Of a stretch of DNA of 64,000 nt, positions 1-7,912 are shown one piece after another. The stretch comes from Microvirga sp. (GTDB lineage: Bacteria; Pseudomonadota; Alphaproteobacteria; Rhizobiales; Beijerinckiaceae), in the NCBI RefSeq assembly GCF_014699075.1, contig NZ_JACXAB010000007.1, forward strand, positions 1-64,000. The letters run 5' to 3'. The translations under genes and the position numbers were made by a program. The notes below the pieces were generated by a model. That model saw only the letters and a program-made list of their open reading frames with translations. It was not told the origin of the DNA and ran no database searches. The number at the start of each line of letters is the position of its first letter. The stretch's first letter is position 1.

Positions 1-276
1 AAAGCCGGCGTAATCGGCTTTGCCAAGGCGCTGGCCCAGGAGAACGCCAACAAGGGCGTCACCGTCAACGTGATCGCCCCGGGCTACATCGCCACCGAGA
101 TGGTGAAGGCGGTGCCGGAAGAGGTGCTGAAAGCCAAGATCCTGCCGCTCATTCCGGTGGGCCGTCTCGGCGAGGCGGAGGAGATCGCCCGCACCGTGCT
201 CTTCCTGGCAGCGGACGACGCCGGCTTCGTCACCGGCTCGACCCTGTCGGTGAACGGCGGCCAGTACATGGCCTAA
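1..276 (+). CDS. phaB: Acetoacetyl-CoA reductase (SDR family), 3' part
   Basis: C-terminal 91 residues of a short-chain dehydrogenase; the gene begins left of the window. The reading frame opens at base 1 with Lys-Ala-Gly, which by family alignment is the catalytic Lys of YxxxK. The APGYIATEMV loop and the ending VNGGQYMA are typical of the PhaB/PhbB branch, which reduces acetoacetyl-CoA to (R)-3-hydroxybutyryl-CoA with NADPH in polyhydroxybutyrate synthesis. A FabG-type ketoacyl-ACP reductase is the main alternative. The usual partner thiolase would lie outside the window. The stop is TAA and a palindromic repeat follows within ten bases. Confidence 0.82.
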   Translation, partial: KAGVIGFAKALAQENANKGVTVNVIAPGYIATEMVKAVPEEVLKAKILPLIPVGRLGEAEEIARTVLFLAADDAGFVTGSTLSVNGGQYMA

Positions 277-284
277 TCGGGTAG

Positions 285-392
285 CGTCATCCCGGACGCA
301 GCTTCGAGCTGCGATCCGGGATCGATTAGAGATAAAGGCGCTTTCCTCGTCGGACGATCCCGGTTCTACGCTTCGCTTCGACCGGGATGACG
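285..392. repeat. Palindromic intergenic repeat, family R4, intact copy
   Basis: About 108 bases that begin GTCATCCCGG and end CCGGGATGAC, with internal inverted copies of GATCCGGG/CGATCCCGG. It fills the gap between the reductase and the EamA exporter. A second copy at 46298-46523 shares both ends and the internal order but is split by another repeat, so this copy serves as the empty site for comparison. Confidence 0.8.
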
Positions 393-410
393 TGTTAGGT
401 GGCGGTCATC

Positions 411-1286
411 ATGACGACTCGCACCGCCACCACCATCGGCCTCACCGCCATCCTGCTCTGGTCCATGCTCGCCCTGTTCACGGCGGCAACAGGCACGATC
501 CCGCCGTTTCAGCTCAATGCCATGACCTTCCTGGTGGGCGGGCTGGTGGGCGTGGCGAGCTGGATCGCGCGGCCGCAGGGGCTGAAAGCGCTGCGCCAGA
601 AGCCTGTCGTCTGGGCCTTGGGCGTCGGCGGTCTCTTTGGCTACCATGCCCTCTATTTCGCAGCCCTGCGCTGGGCGCCGCCGGCCGAATCCGGGCTGAT
701 CAATTATCTCTGGCCCCTCCTGATCGTGCTCTTTTCGTCCTTCCTGCCGGGCGAGCACCTGCGTCGGGCCCATCTCGTCGGAGCGCTGCTGGGTTTCGCC
801 GGCGTGATCGTGCTCATCGCCGGACGCGGCGCCTTCGACGCGCGGGCGGAATACATGCCGGGGTATCTGTGCGCCTTCGTGGCCGCCTTTGTGTGGGCCG
901 GCTACTCGGTGCTGTCGCGCCGCTTCGGCCAGGTGCCGACCGACGCGGTGGCGGGCTTCTGCCTGGTGACCTCGCTGCTCAGCCTCGTCTGCCACCTGAT
1001 CTTCGAGACCACCGTGTGGCCCGAGACCACGACGCAATGGCTCGCCCTTGTGGCGCTCGGCATCGGGCCGGTGGGCGCGGCCTTCTACGTGTGGGATATC
1101 GGCATGAAGCAGGGCGACATCCGCTTTCTCGGCGTTGCCTCCTACGCGACGCCGGTGCTCTCGACCCTGCTGCTGGTGGTCGCCGGCTATGCGGCGCTGA
1201 CCCTCTCGCTCGCGCTGGCCTGCGGCCTCATCGTGGCCGGAGCACTCGTGGCCACGCTCACGCCGAAGAAGAGCGTCCCGGCATGA
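411..1286 (+). CDS. EamA/DMT-family exporter
   Basis: A 291-residue very hydrophobic protein with about ten predicted membrane helices in two repeated halves, the layout of drug/metabolite transporters of the EamA type. The substrate cannot be read from the sequence; relatives export amino acids or other small metabolites. The ATG at 411 is chosen because AGGTGG at 397-402 sits eight bases upstream; a GTG at 399 is also in frame but would overlap that ribosome binding site. Its last 29 bases overlap the 3' end of the convergent GNAT gene. Two further EamA paralogues are at 15922 and 48287. Confidence 0.88.
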   Translation: MTTRTATTIGLTAILLWSMLALFTAATGTIPPFQLNAMTFLVGGLVGVASWIARPQGLKALRQKPVVWALGVGGLFGYHALYFAALRWAPPAESGLINYLWPLLIVLFSSFLPGEHLRRAHLVGALLGFAGVIVLIAGRGAFDARAEYMPGYLCAFVAAFVWAGYSVLSRRFGQVPTDAVAGFCLVTSLLSLVCHLIFETTVWPETTTQWLALVALGIGPVGAAFYVWDIGMKQGDIRFLGVASYATPVLSTLLLVVAGYAALTLSLALACGLIVAGALVATLTPKKSVPA

Positions 1287-2022
1287 CCCGGTGGGTGTAG
1301 CGGTAGGCGGTGCCGAAACCGAGCGCCCCGTAGAGGGAGCGGGCGATCTCGTTCTCCTCCCGCACCTGGAGATAGGCCGTGTGCGCACCCTGCTCGCAGC
1401 CCCAGGCCATGAGGCTTGAGACCACGCGGCGTCCTAACCCGATGCCACGCAGGTCCGGGGCGACGACGATGTCGTAGAGGCCCACATAGCCGCGCTCCAC
1501 CACCCCGAGGCCCCAGGCGACGGGCCTGTCGTCGAGGCTGAGCGTGGCGAAAGCTGCCTTCTGGCGAATGCGCGAGACGATCTTCATCAGGGTCTCGTCA
1601 TCGGCCTTGTCGCCGCCATAGGAGCCCGCCGCCTCCCGCACCCAGCGCTTGGAGACCTGCGGCTCGAGCGCTACCTCGGGATCGCGCTCGCAATCGTCGC
1701 TGCTGATGGACGCGGTGAGAACATGCGTTGCCTCGATCTCCTTGAAGCCGCGCAGCTTCAGCCGCTCGTCCACATCGGAGGCTTCCACCCCGTTGAGGCG
1801 GAAGGTCGGGCGCACATTGGCCTCGACGAAGCGGGCGACCATGTAGTCGATGAGCTCGTCGTCGAGGGAGACGCCCGACCGGAACGGCGTCGCGGAATTG
1901 GCGCGCTTCGAATAGCCATCCGCAAGGCGCAGAACCCAGCCGTCATAGATCTGATAATCGAACGAGGGCCAGGCATTCACGAGGCGGCTCTCGAGCCCGA
2001 TGATGAGGCTGTGATCGTTCAT
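1258..2022 (-). CDS. GNAT-family N-acetyltransferase
   Basis: A 254-residue protein. The C-terminal half carries a GNAT fold: V-x-P-D-LRGIGLGRRV is the Q/RxxGxG/A acetyl-CoA loop (about residues 190-203), followed by NEIARSLYGALGF, the usual motif-B helix. The N-terminal part (NAWPSFDYQIYDGWVLRLADGY) matches the type sometimes annotated as acetyltransferases of small molecules or amines; the substrate is unknown. The start is placed at the ATG with AGGAGCGG upstream; an in-frame extension to 2088 would run through a palindromic repeat and is rejected. It lies tail-to-tail with the exporter, overlapping by 29 bases. Confidence 0.85.
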   Translation of the reverse strand: MNDHSLIIGLESRLVNAWPSFDYQIYDGWVLRLADGYSKRANSATPFRSGVSLDDELIDYMVARFVEANVRPTFRLNGVEASDVDERLKLRGFKEIEATHVLTASISSDDCERDPEVALEPQVSKRWVREAAGSYGGDKADDETLMKIVSRIRQKAAFATLSLDDRPVAWGLGVVERGYVGLYDIVVAPDLRGIGLGRRVVSSLMAWGCEQGAHTAYLQVREENEIARSLYGALGFGTAYRYTHRVMPGRSSSA

Positions 2023-2056
2023 GAGGCTATCCGCTCCTGCAGGGTGCCGCGGTGGC

Positions 2057-2104
2057 GCATCGAATTGGATCCCAAAAGTGGTTTCCACTTTTGGGTCCGA
2101 TGCT
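2057..2104. repeat. Palindromic hairpin repeat R1, single A unit
   Basis: GCATCG and CGATGC flank a strong hairpin CCCAAAAGTGG / CCACTTTTGGG with a three-base loop. The same unit recurs at 3921-3968 and 18521-18563, there paired with a second hairpin (unit B). This copy sits six bases from the stop codon of gloB and may also act as its transcript-end hairpin. Confidence 0.85.
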
Positions 2105-2109
2105 CTAGG

Positions 2110-2877
2110 TCAGAACCGGTTCTTCCATTCGCGCAAGGCCTGGAACACCTCCACGGGACTGGCCCCCTGCTTATCAACGGCTTTCGCGAGCGCCGGCTCC
2201 CCGGCACGCAGGAAAGGATTGGTCGCCTTCTCCTGGCCGATCGTCGACGGCACCAGGAAGCGTCCTTGCGCCTTGGCATCCTCCGCCTCTTCAGCTCGGG
2301 CCCTCAACGCCGCATTGTCCGGATCCACTGCCAGCGCGAAGCGTGCGTTCGAGAGCGTGTAGTCGTGCCCGCAATAGACCCGCGCCTCGTCCGGCAGGGC
2401 CGCCAAGCGCTGCAGCGAGTGCCAGAACTCAGCGTAGGTGCCCTCGAACATCCGCCCGCAGCCGAGGGTGAACAGGGTATCGCCGGCAAACAGCGCGCGG
2501 TCCGCCGCGAACCAGTAGGAGACGTGGTCGAGGCAATGGCCCGGCGTCTCCCACACATGCGCCTGCAGGCCGCCCACATGCACCGTGTCGCCCTCGCGCA
2601 CATAGGCATCGGCATGAGGCACCGCCTCGCGGGCCTTGACCGGCGCCACCACCCGGCAGCCGGTGCGGCGCTTCAGGCCGTCGATGCCCTGCACATGGTC
2701 GCCATGGCGGTGGGTGACGAGGATGTCCGTGAGCTGCCAGCCCTTCTCGGACAAGGCCGCCAGGATCGCGCCTTCGTCAGGTGCGTCGATGGTCGCGCAG
2801 GCGCCCGTGTTGGGATCGTGGATCAGAACACCGATATTGTCCTGAAGGCAGAGAAAGGCGTGGATCTGGGCTGACAT
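2110..2877 (-). CDS. gloB: Hydroxyacylglutathione hydrolase (glyoxalase II)
   Basis: A 255-residue metallo-beta-lactamase-fold enzyme that hydrolyses S-lactoylglutathione to lactate and glutathione, the second step of methylglyoxal detoxification. The THRHGDHVQG metal motif is about residues 54-63, GHCLDHVSY and the FAGDTLF metal-bridging Asp follow, and YCGHDYT gives the later histidine. The C-terminal glyoxalase-II region (ATNPFLRA) is complete, and the length is normal. An in-frame extension upstream to 3720 exists but crosses the divergent methyltransferase and has no family similarity, so MSAQIHAFL is taken as the start. It is divergent from the methyltransferase at 2995. Confidence 0.95.
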   Translation of the reverse strand: MSAQIHAFLCLQDNIGVLIHDPNTGACATIDAPDEGAILAALSEKGWQLTDILVTHRHGDHVQGIDGLKRRTGCRVVAPVKAREAVPHADAYVREGDTVHVGGLQAHVWETPGHCLDHVSYWFAADRALFAGDTLFTLGCGRMFEGTYAEFWHSLQRLAALPDEARVYCGHDYTLSNARFALAVDPDNAALRARAEEAEDAKAQGRFLVPSTIGQEKATNPFLRAGEPALAKAVDKQGASPVEVFQALREWKNRF

Positions 2878-2994
2878 CGAGGAACCTTGTCTTGATGTGC
2901 TCTGAGCTATCATGGGACAGTCGGCGCGTGAAACCAGACCCCGAACCCTCGATTGCCGGTGTCGGACCGGCCCGAGAGGCAGCCTGTTGAGGTC

Positions 2995-3729
2995 ATGAGC
3001 ATCGATATCACCGATCTGCGCGGCTTCTATGCCAGCCCCCTCGGGGCGGTGACGCGCCGCTTCGTCGGCCGGGCCGTCGACCGGTTCTGGGGCCCGCTGA
3101 CGGGTCTGCGCGTGCTCGGCCTCGGCTATGCGCCGCCCTACCTCTCGGCCGCAAAGGGCGAGAGCGAGCGCACGCTGGCCTTCATGCCGGCGAACCAGGG
3201 CGTGGTGAACTGGCCCAGCACCGGGGCCTCCGCGTCGGCCCTCGTCGATCCGCTGATGATGCCCCTGCCCGACGCCTCCATCGACCGGGTTCTCGTGGTC
3301 CATGCGCTGGAGACGGTGGAGAGCCCGAGCGAGCTCCTGCACGAGATCTGGCGCATTCTCACCCCGGGCGGCCGGATCATCCTGGTGGCGCCGAACCGGC
3401 GCGGGCTCTGGGCCCGGATGGACACCACGCCCTTCGGCTACGGCCAGCCCTATAGCCGCTCGCAGCTCAAAAGCCTCATGCGCCAGACCTGGTTCTCGCC
3501 GGAGGGCTGGGCCGAGACCCTTTACGTTCCCCCCCTGCGCAACCGCTTCCTGCTCCAGACCGCCCAAGCCTGGGAGCAGGTCGGCGCCGGCTTCTCCCTG
3601 CCCTTCGCCGGCCTCCATATCGTCGAGGCCACAAAGCAGCTCTACCGGCCCGGCGCCGTGCGGGCCGTGCAGCGCTCGCGCCGCTTCTCGCCGGTTTTCG
3701 TTCCGGCCCCCGCCTCGCATCTAGGCTGA
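2995..3729 (+). CDS. SAM-dependent class I methyltransferase
   Basis: A 244-residue protein with a Rossmann-type methyltransferase core: RVLGLGYAPPYL is a divergent SAM loop, followed by the acidic segment LPDASIDRVLVVHALE (motif like UbiE/BioC) and ILTPGGRIILVAPNRRG. This type is commonly found head-to-head with gloB in alphaproteobacteria. The target is unknown. The start at 2995 is favoured because GAGGTC lies directly upstream; the in-frame start at 2953 lacks a ribosome binding site. The 117-base divergent gap to gloB should hold both promoters. Confidence 0.85.
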   Translation: MSIDITDLRGFYASPLGAVTRRFVGRAVDRFWGPLTGLRVLGLGYAPPYLSAAKGESERTLAFMPANQGVVNWPSTGASASALVDPLMMPLPDASIDRVLVVHALETVESPSELLHEIWRILTPGGRIILVAPNRRGLWARMDTTPFGYGQPYSRSQLKSLMRQTWFSPEGWAETLYVPPLRNRFLLQTAQAWEQVGAGFSLPFAGLHIVEATKQLYRPGAVRAVQRSRRFSPVFVPAPASHLG

Positions 3730-3855
3730 TTGTCCTTGATTCCGCCGCGTTTCAGGTGACTAAGCCAGGGCTCAACTTGACTTAGAGTGCCCGAAACGCC
3801 AGTGTCCGCCCCGCTTCGGCAGGGCTATCGGGCCATGCCGGTCTTCAATTCTATC

Positions 3856-3968
3856 AGAGCATCGTGCGGAAAAGTGGATCCGGTTTTCCGCACCGAACGA
3901 TGCTCTCACTCATGGAGGAAGCATCGGGTTAGTCCCAAAAGTGCAAATCCACTTTTGGGCCCGATGCT
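3856..3968. repeat. Composite two-hairpin repeat R1 (unit B then unit A)
   Basis: Unit B (3856-3906) starts AGAGCATCG and ends CGATGCTCT-like, with a stem of GCGGAAAA/TTTTCCGC. A 14-base spacer leads to unit A (3921-3968), GCATCGGG...CCCGATGC around CCCAAAAGTG/CACTTTTGGG. The same B-spacer-A order, with the same spacer length, occurs inverted at 18521-18626. The architecture recalls the rhizobial intergenic mosaic elements (RIMEs). It ends ten bases before the accA start codon. Confidence 0.88.
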
Positions 3969-3978
3969 GTAGAGTCTG

Positions 3979-4932
3979 ATGCGCAGTTATCTCGATTTCG
4001 AAAAGCCCGTCGCGGAGCTGGAAGCCAAGGTCGAGGAGCTTCGGGCGCTCGGTGAGAACCGGGACGCCGTCTCCATCGCCGATGACATCTCCCGCCTGGA
4101 GGTCAAGGCGGCCGATGCCCTGAAGGATCTCTACGGCAGGCTCACGCCCTGGCAGAAGACCCTCGTGGCGCGCCATCCCCAGCGGCCCCATTTCATTGAT
4201 TACTGCGCCGGGCTCATCGCGGAATTCACTCCGCTCGCCGGCGACCGCAAGTTCGCCGAGGACGAGGCCATCGTCGGCGGCTTCGGGCGCTTCCGCGGCC
4301 AGCCGGTCTGCGTGATGGGCCAGGAGAAGGGCCACAACACCGAGACCCGCATCCGGCACAATTTCGGCATGGCCCGCCCCGAGGGCTACCGCAAGGCCGT
4401 GCGCCTGATGGAGATGGCGGACCGCTTCAGCCTGCCGGTGATCTCGTTCGTCGACACCGCCGGCGCCTATCCGGGCATCGAGGCGGAGGAGCGCGGGCAG
4501 GCCGAGGCCATCGCCCGCTCGACGGAGATGCAGCTCTCCTTGGGCGTGCCCAACGTCTCCGTCGTGATCGGCGAAGGCGGATCGGGCGGCGCCATCGCGA
4601 TCGCCACCGCCAACAAGGTGCTGATGCTGGAGCATGCGATCTACAGCGTGATCTCGCCGGAAGGCGCGGCCTCCATTCTCTGGCGCGACGCGGCCCGGGC
4701 CCAGGACGCCGCCACCAACATGAAGATCACGGCTCAGGACCTCCTGCGGCTCGGCATCATCGACGGCATCGTGACGGAGCCCGTGGGCGGCGCCCATCGC
4801 GACCCGCAGGCCACCATCCAAGCCGCAGGCAACGCCATCGAGGAAGCCCTGCACGACCTCGGCAATATGGGACCGGCCGAGATCCGCGATCACCGGGCCG
4901 ACAAGTTCCTGGCCATCGGCCGGAAGCTCTGA
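3979..4932 (+). CDS. accA: Acetyl-CoA carboxylase carboxyltransferase subunit alpha
   Basis: A 317-residue, full-length AccA of the crotonase fold. With AccD (not in the window) it moves CO2 from biotin on AccB to acetyl-CoA, making malonyl-CoA for fatty acid synthesis. Signature stretches are FGRFRGQPVCVMGQEKG, FVDTAGAYPGIEAEERGQ and GEGGSGGAIAIA, which forms the oxyanion-binding glycine turn. The start MRSYLDFEKP is the family's usual N-terminus. Only a weak GAG ribosome-binding signal is visible because repeat R1 runs to within ten bases of the ATG. No neighbouring acc gene is present. Confidence 0.97.
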   Translation: MRSYLDFEKPVAELEAKVEELRALGENRDAVSIADDISRLEVKAADALKDLYGRLTPWQKTLVARHPQRPHFIDYCAGLIAEFTPLAGDRKFAEDEAIVGGFGRFRGQPVCVMGQEKGHNTETRIRHNFGMARPEGYRKAVRLMEMADRFSLPVISFVDTAGAYPGIEAEERGQAEAIARSTEMQLSLGVPNVSVVIGEGGSGGAIAIATANKVLMLEHAIYSVISPEGAASILWRDAARAQDAATNMKITAQDLLRLGIIDGIVTEPVGGAHRDPQATIQAAGNAIEEALHDLGNMGPAEIRDHRADKFLAIGRKL

Positions 4933-5191
4933 TCCGGCCTCTCCCATGACGGACGGAGTACGCTGACAAGAGCGGACTCCGGCGCCCTTGGCCTCGCTTT
5001 ACCTCCAAAGAGAGGCCTGCTCTCCAAAGAGACAGGCCCAAAAGCCGCCAAAGACGGATTTTTTACCTTCCATTCACCACGACTCCATCATGGCCCCGCT
5101 TGCAGTAAGGGCGGGTTAAGGCTAACGATTTAGGGGTAAAGGGGAACTGTTCGGCAAAGGCGCCGGGCAGATCAAAAATTGCGGGGTCCCC

Positions 5192-6466
5192 ATGATGAAG
5201 CGTATCGCATTGGCCGCGAGCCTGGTGCTCGCGCTTGCTGCCTGCCAGGACGATAATCTCTCCCGTGGCTCCACACGCCACCTTGTGCCGATTCCGTCAG
5301 CCACCATGGCGTTGATGTCGACCAAGGGCATGTCCAAGGAAGACCCGATCCTGGTCCGAGCCTATAAGAAGGAATCGGAGCTGGAGATCTGGAAGCGCGG
5401 CTCCAACGGGAAGTACGCGCTCCTCAAGACCTACCCGGTCTGCCGCTGGTCGGGCCAGCTCGGCCCCAAGAACCGCGAGGGCGACCGCCAGGTGCCGGAA
5501 GGCTTCTACACGGTCACCCCAGCGCAGATGAACCCCAATTCCAATTTCTATCTCTCGTTCGATACCGGCTATCCGAACGCGCTCGACCGGTCGATGGGCC
5601 GCAGCGGCGGCGACATCATGGTGCATGGCTCGTGCTCGTCGCGCGGCTGCTTCGCCATGACGGACCAGAATGTGGCCGAGATCTACGCCATTGCCCGCGA
5701 AGCCCTCGGCGCCGGCCAGCGCGGCTTCCAGTTCCAGTCCTATCCGTTCCGGATGACGGCCGAGAACCTGGCCAAGCACCGCCTCGACCCGAACATCGCC
5801 TTCTGGAAGAACCTCAAGGAAGGCGCCGATGCCTTCGAGGTGACGAAGCAAGAAGTTCAGGTCGCCGCCGGCCGCGGACGCTACGAGTTCAACATCGATC
5901 CCGACTCCGCCTCCGTGGTGGCGCAGAAGCGCGTCCAGGACGAACAGGAAGTGGCGGAGCTCGTGGCCAAGGGCGAGAAGCCGATCAAGCTCGTCTACCA
6001 CGATGGCGACACGCACGAATCCTTCCGCACGGCGCTTGCCAACGTCACGGGCGTGACCGACACCAAGCTCGGCTATGTGAGCCGGACCGAGGGCATCTCG
6101 TCCGGTCCGCGTGTGGTCGCCCTCAACGACACCGGCAAGGAAGTGCCGGAGGCGCCCCCGACGGCCCTGGCCTTCGCGTCCATGCGGGAAGTTCCCGTCA
6201 CCCAGGCGGAGACCCGCGCGGCCGTGACCGAGCAGACGGCTCCGGTGGCGGCTGCCGTAGCAGCTCCCGCGTCTGGAGAGACGCCGTTCTACAAGAAGAT
6301 GTTCGGCGGCGTCGCAGACCTCTTCAGCACCTCGTCCGCTCAGCCCCTGGCTGAGACGGTGCAGGTGGCGCCTGCGGCCCCGATGAAGACCGCACCTGCC
6401 ATGAAGCCCATGCCGCAGAAGCGGGCCGAGGCTGCATCGCCCGTCAAGGTCGCGAACGCGAACTGA
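5192..6466 (+). CDS. L,D-transpeptidase lipoprotein, YafK/ErfK type
   Basis: A 424-residue predicted lipoprotein: a short hydrophobic signal ends in the lipobox LALAAC at residues 16-21. Residues about 60-220 form a YkuD-type murein L,D-transpeptidase domain of the YafK branch, with the catalytic HGSCSSRGCFAMT motif (second Cys is the expected nucleophile). Such enzymes cross-link peptidoglycan or release or attach proteins on it. The last 150 residues are Ala/Pro/Val-rich, low in complexity, and probably disordered in the periplasm. Either of two adjacent ATG codons could start it. The 259-base gap from accA holds only a weak bulged hairpin near 5010 and no gene. Confidence 0.85.
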   Translation: MMKRIALAASLVLALAACQDDNLSRGSTRHLVPIPSATMALMSTKGMSKEDPILVRAYKKESELEIWKRGSNGKYALLKTYPVCRWSGQLGPKNREGDRQVPEGFYTVTPAQMNPNSNFYLSFDTGYPNALDRSMGRSGGDIMVHGSCSSRGCFAMTDQNVAEIYAIAREALGAGQRGFQFQSYPFRMTAENLAKHRLDPNIAFWKNLKEGADAFEVTKQEVQVAAGRGRYEFNIDPDSASVVAQKRVQDEQEVAELVAKGEKPIKLVYHDGDTHESFRTALANVTGVTDTKLGYVSRTEGISSGPRVVALNDTGKEVPEAPPTALAFASMREVPVTQAETRAAVTEQTAPVAAAVAAPASGETPFYKKMFGGVADLFSTSSAQPLAETVQVAPAAPMKTAPAMKPMPQKRAEAASPVKVANAN

Positions 6467-6488
6467 CCTCCCCAAAACAACGATATGC

Positions 6489-6517
6489 AAAAAGCCCGCC
6501 GATGAGGCGGGCTTTTT
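6489..6517. terminator. Bidirectional Rho-independent terminator
   Basis: Stem GCCCGCC/GGCGGGC with loop GATGA, flanked by AAAAA on the left and TTTTT on the right, so it works on both strands. It lies between the convergent L,D-transpeptidase gene and cheZ and can end both transcripts. Confidence 0.9.
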
Positions 6518-6634
6518 GTTGGGACGGCCCAATCAGCCTTGGAATGAGATACCAAGAGGCACGTCAGAAGCGGCCGCAAGAGAAAGGCCGCCCTGTGAGG
6601 CAGCGCCGGTTGTTGCGCGTCTTATCCTAGTCGA

Positions 6635-7342
6635 TCACCCGAACAGGGCGTCGATAGCGTCCTGGGAGGTGCGGTTCGGGTCGCCGTCCAGGGCCGGTCC
6701 GTTCAGGAGAGCCTCGTCCCCTTCCCGCTCCGGCAGCTGGAAGGCTTCCACGTCGTTGAAGCTCTCCAGGCCGCCCCAGATCTGCGCCATCTGAGTCACG
6801 CGCTCCTCGATGAACTTCATGGAACCCACGACCTTGCTGATGCGCTGGCCGGTAATGTCCTGGAAATTGCAGGCCTCGAAGATCGTGATCACCCGGTCCG
6901 AAATCCGCCGCGCCATCTCGGCATCGTCGCCCGACAGGCGGGAGGCCAGCGATCCGGTGATCTCGTCGATCTCCTCGGCGGCCGCCAGGATGCTGTTGGT
7001 GGCAGCCTCCGTGCCGCAGACCACGGCTCCGAGTTCGTCGGTGACGCTCGTCACCTGCCCGCCCGGGCTGTGGGAGTGCAGGGTCGCGATCTCGCGCTTG
7101 GTGCGCTGGATCGACTCCGTGATGGCGTCGAGCTCATCCTTGAGGTGGAGCGCCTCGCGCAGGTCGGTCCGGATCTGGTCGAGAAGGGCCTTGGATGCCC
7201 CACTGCTCGGCTCGAGAGCCGCATGGATCGCAGCCATGCCCCGCATGATCTCGGCATGCCGACGGGCCGCGATGCTCTCGCGGGACTGGGCCAGGAGATC
7301 CAGGCTCAAAGGGTCGAAGGAAACAGGCGGTGGGAGACGCAT
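6635..7342 (-). CDS. cheZ: Chemotaxis phosphatase CheZ
   Basis: A 235-residue mostly helical protein. The long helical hairpin carries ACNFQDITGQRISKV (about residues 157-171), the CheZ signature that contains the glutamine used to dephosphorylate CheY-P. The last residues, SQDAIDALFG, resemble the C-terminal CheY-tethering helix of known CheZ proteins. It should speed up loss of phosphate from CheY and so reset the flagellar motor signal. It starts five bases after the cheY stop, so the two are one transcription unit. No other chemotaxis or flagellar genes are in the window. Confidence 0.9.
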   Translation of the reverse strand: MRLPPPVSFDPLSLDLLAQSRESIAARRHAEIMRGMAAIHAALEPSSGASKALLDQIRTDLREALHLKDELDAITESIQRTKREIATLHSHSPGGQVTSVTDELGAVVCGTEAATNSILAAAEEIDEITGSLASRLSGDDAEMARRISDRVITIFEACNFQDITGQRISKVVGSMKFIEERVTQMAQIWGGLESFNDVEAFQLPEREGDEALLNGPALDGDPNRTSQDAIDALFG

Positions 7343-7347
7343 GGCGG

Positions 7348-7731
7348 CTACTCACCCAGAACGGCGGCGATCTTCGAGCGCAGGGTATCGGCGTTGAAGG
7401 GCTTGACGATGTAGTTGTTGACGCCCGCCTGCTTGGCCGCGACCACGTTCTCGGTCTTGGCCTCGGCAGTGATCATGATGAAGGGAAGGCTGCCCAGCTC
7501 CGCGTCGGCGCGCACCTGCTGCAGCAGCTCGAAGCCGGTCATGGGCGCCATGTTCCAGTCGGAGATCACCAGCCCGTACTTCTTCTCCTTGAGCTTGCCC
7601 AGAGCCTCCGAGCCGTCCTTCGCCTCGTCGACGTCGTTGAAGCCGATCTGCTTCAGCAGGTTGCGGATAATGCGCAGCATCGTCTGATAGTCGTCAACGA
7701 TGAGCACCGGGAGAGACGTGTTCAATGCCAT
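7348..7731 (-). CDS. cheY: Chemotaxis response regulator CheY
   Basis: A 127-residue single receiver domain with no output domain. The acidic pair is Asp13-Asp14, the phosphoacceptor Asp58 (VISDWN), the switch Thr88 (MITAE) and the conserved Lys110 (VKPF). The length and the following cheZ gene make it a motor-binding CheY rather than a general stand-alone receiver. It is the first gene of the cheY-cheZ unit; the start has only a weak ribosome binding site. The kinase CheA must be encoded elsewhere. Confidence 0.93.
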   Translation of the reverse strand: MALNTSLPVLIVDDYQTMLRIIRNLLKQIGFNDVDEAKDGSEALGKLKEKKYGLVISDWNMAPMTGFELLQQVRADAELGSLPFIMITAEAKTENVVAAKQAGVNNYIVKPFNADTLRSKIAAVLGE

Positions 7732-7859
7732 GATGGTTCGGCCTGCAAAGTGAGAAAGGAAATGAGAGGAAGGCTTTTGACGGACGCTTCTTCAAAAAGA
7801 TTGTTCGGGTCCCTGCCTTATCCCTCACGATGCTTGCCTCAAGCTGGCGTCACGGCAGC

Positions 7860-7887
7860 AAAAAGCCCGGCCTCTCGGCCGGGCTTC
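7860..7887 (-). terminator. Rho-independent terminator of the ABC-F gene
   Basis: A nine-base-pair stem AGCCCGGCC/GGCCGGGCT with a TCTC loop. On the minus strand it is followed by five T residues. It lies 26 bases downstream of the ABC-F stop codon. Confidence 0.9.
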
Positions 7888-7912
7888 TCATTTCAGCATC
7901 GGTACCAATTGT

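Noticed and set aside
2878..3720. Upstream extension of gloB by about 280 codons
   Set aside because: It lies antisense to the methyltransferase gene, and glyoxalase II proteins begin at MSAQIHAFL; the extension is low-complexity.
4933..5191. Terminator after accA near 5010-5040
   Set aside because: GGCCTG/CAGGCC with a bulged inner stem is present but no T-run follows, so I could not support an intrinsic terminator.
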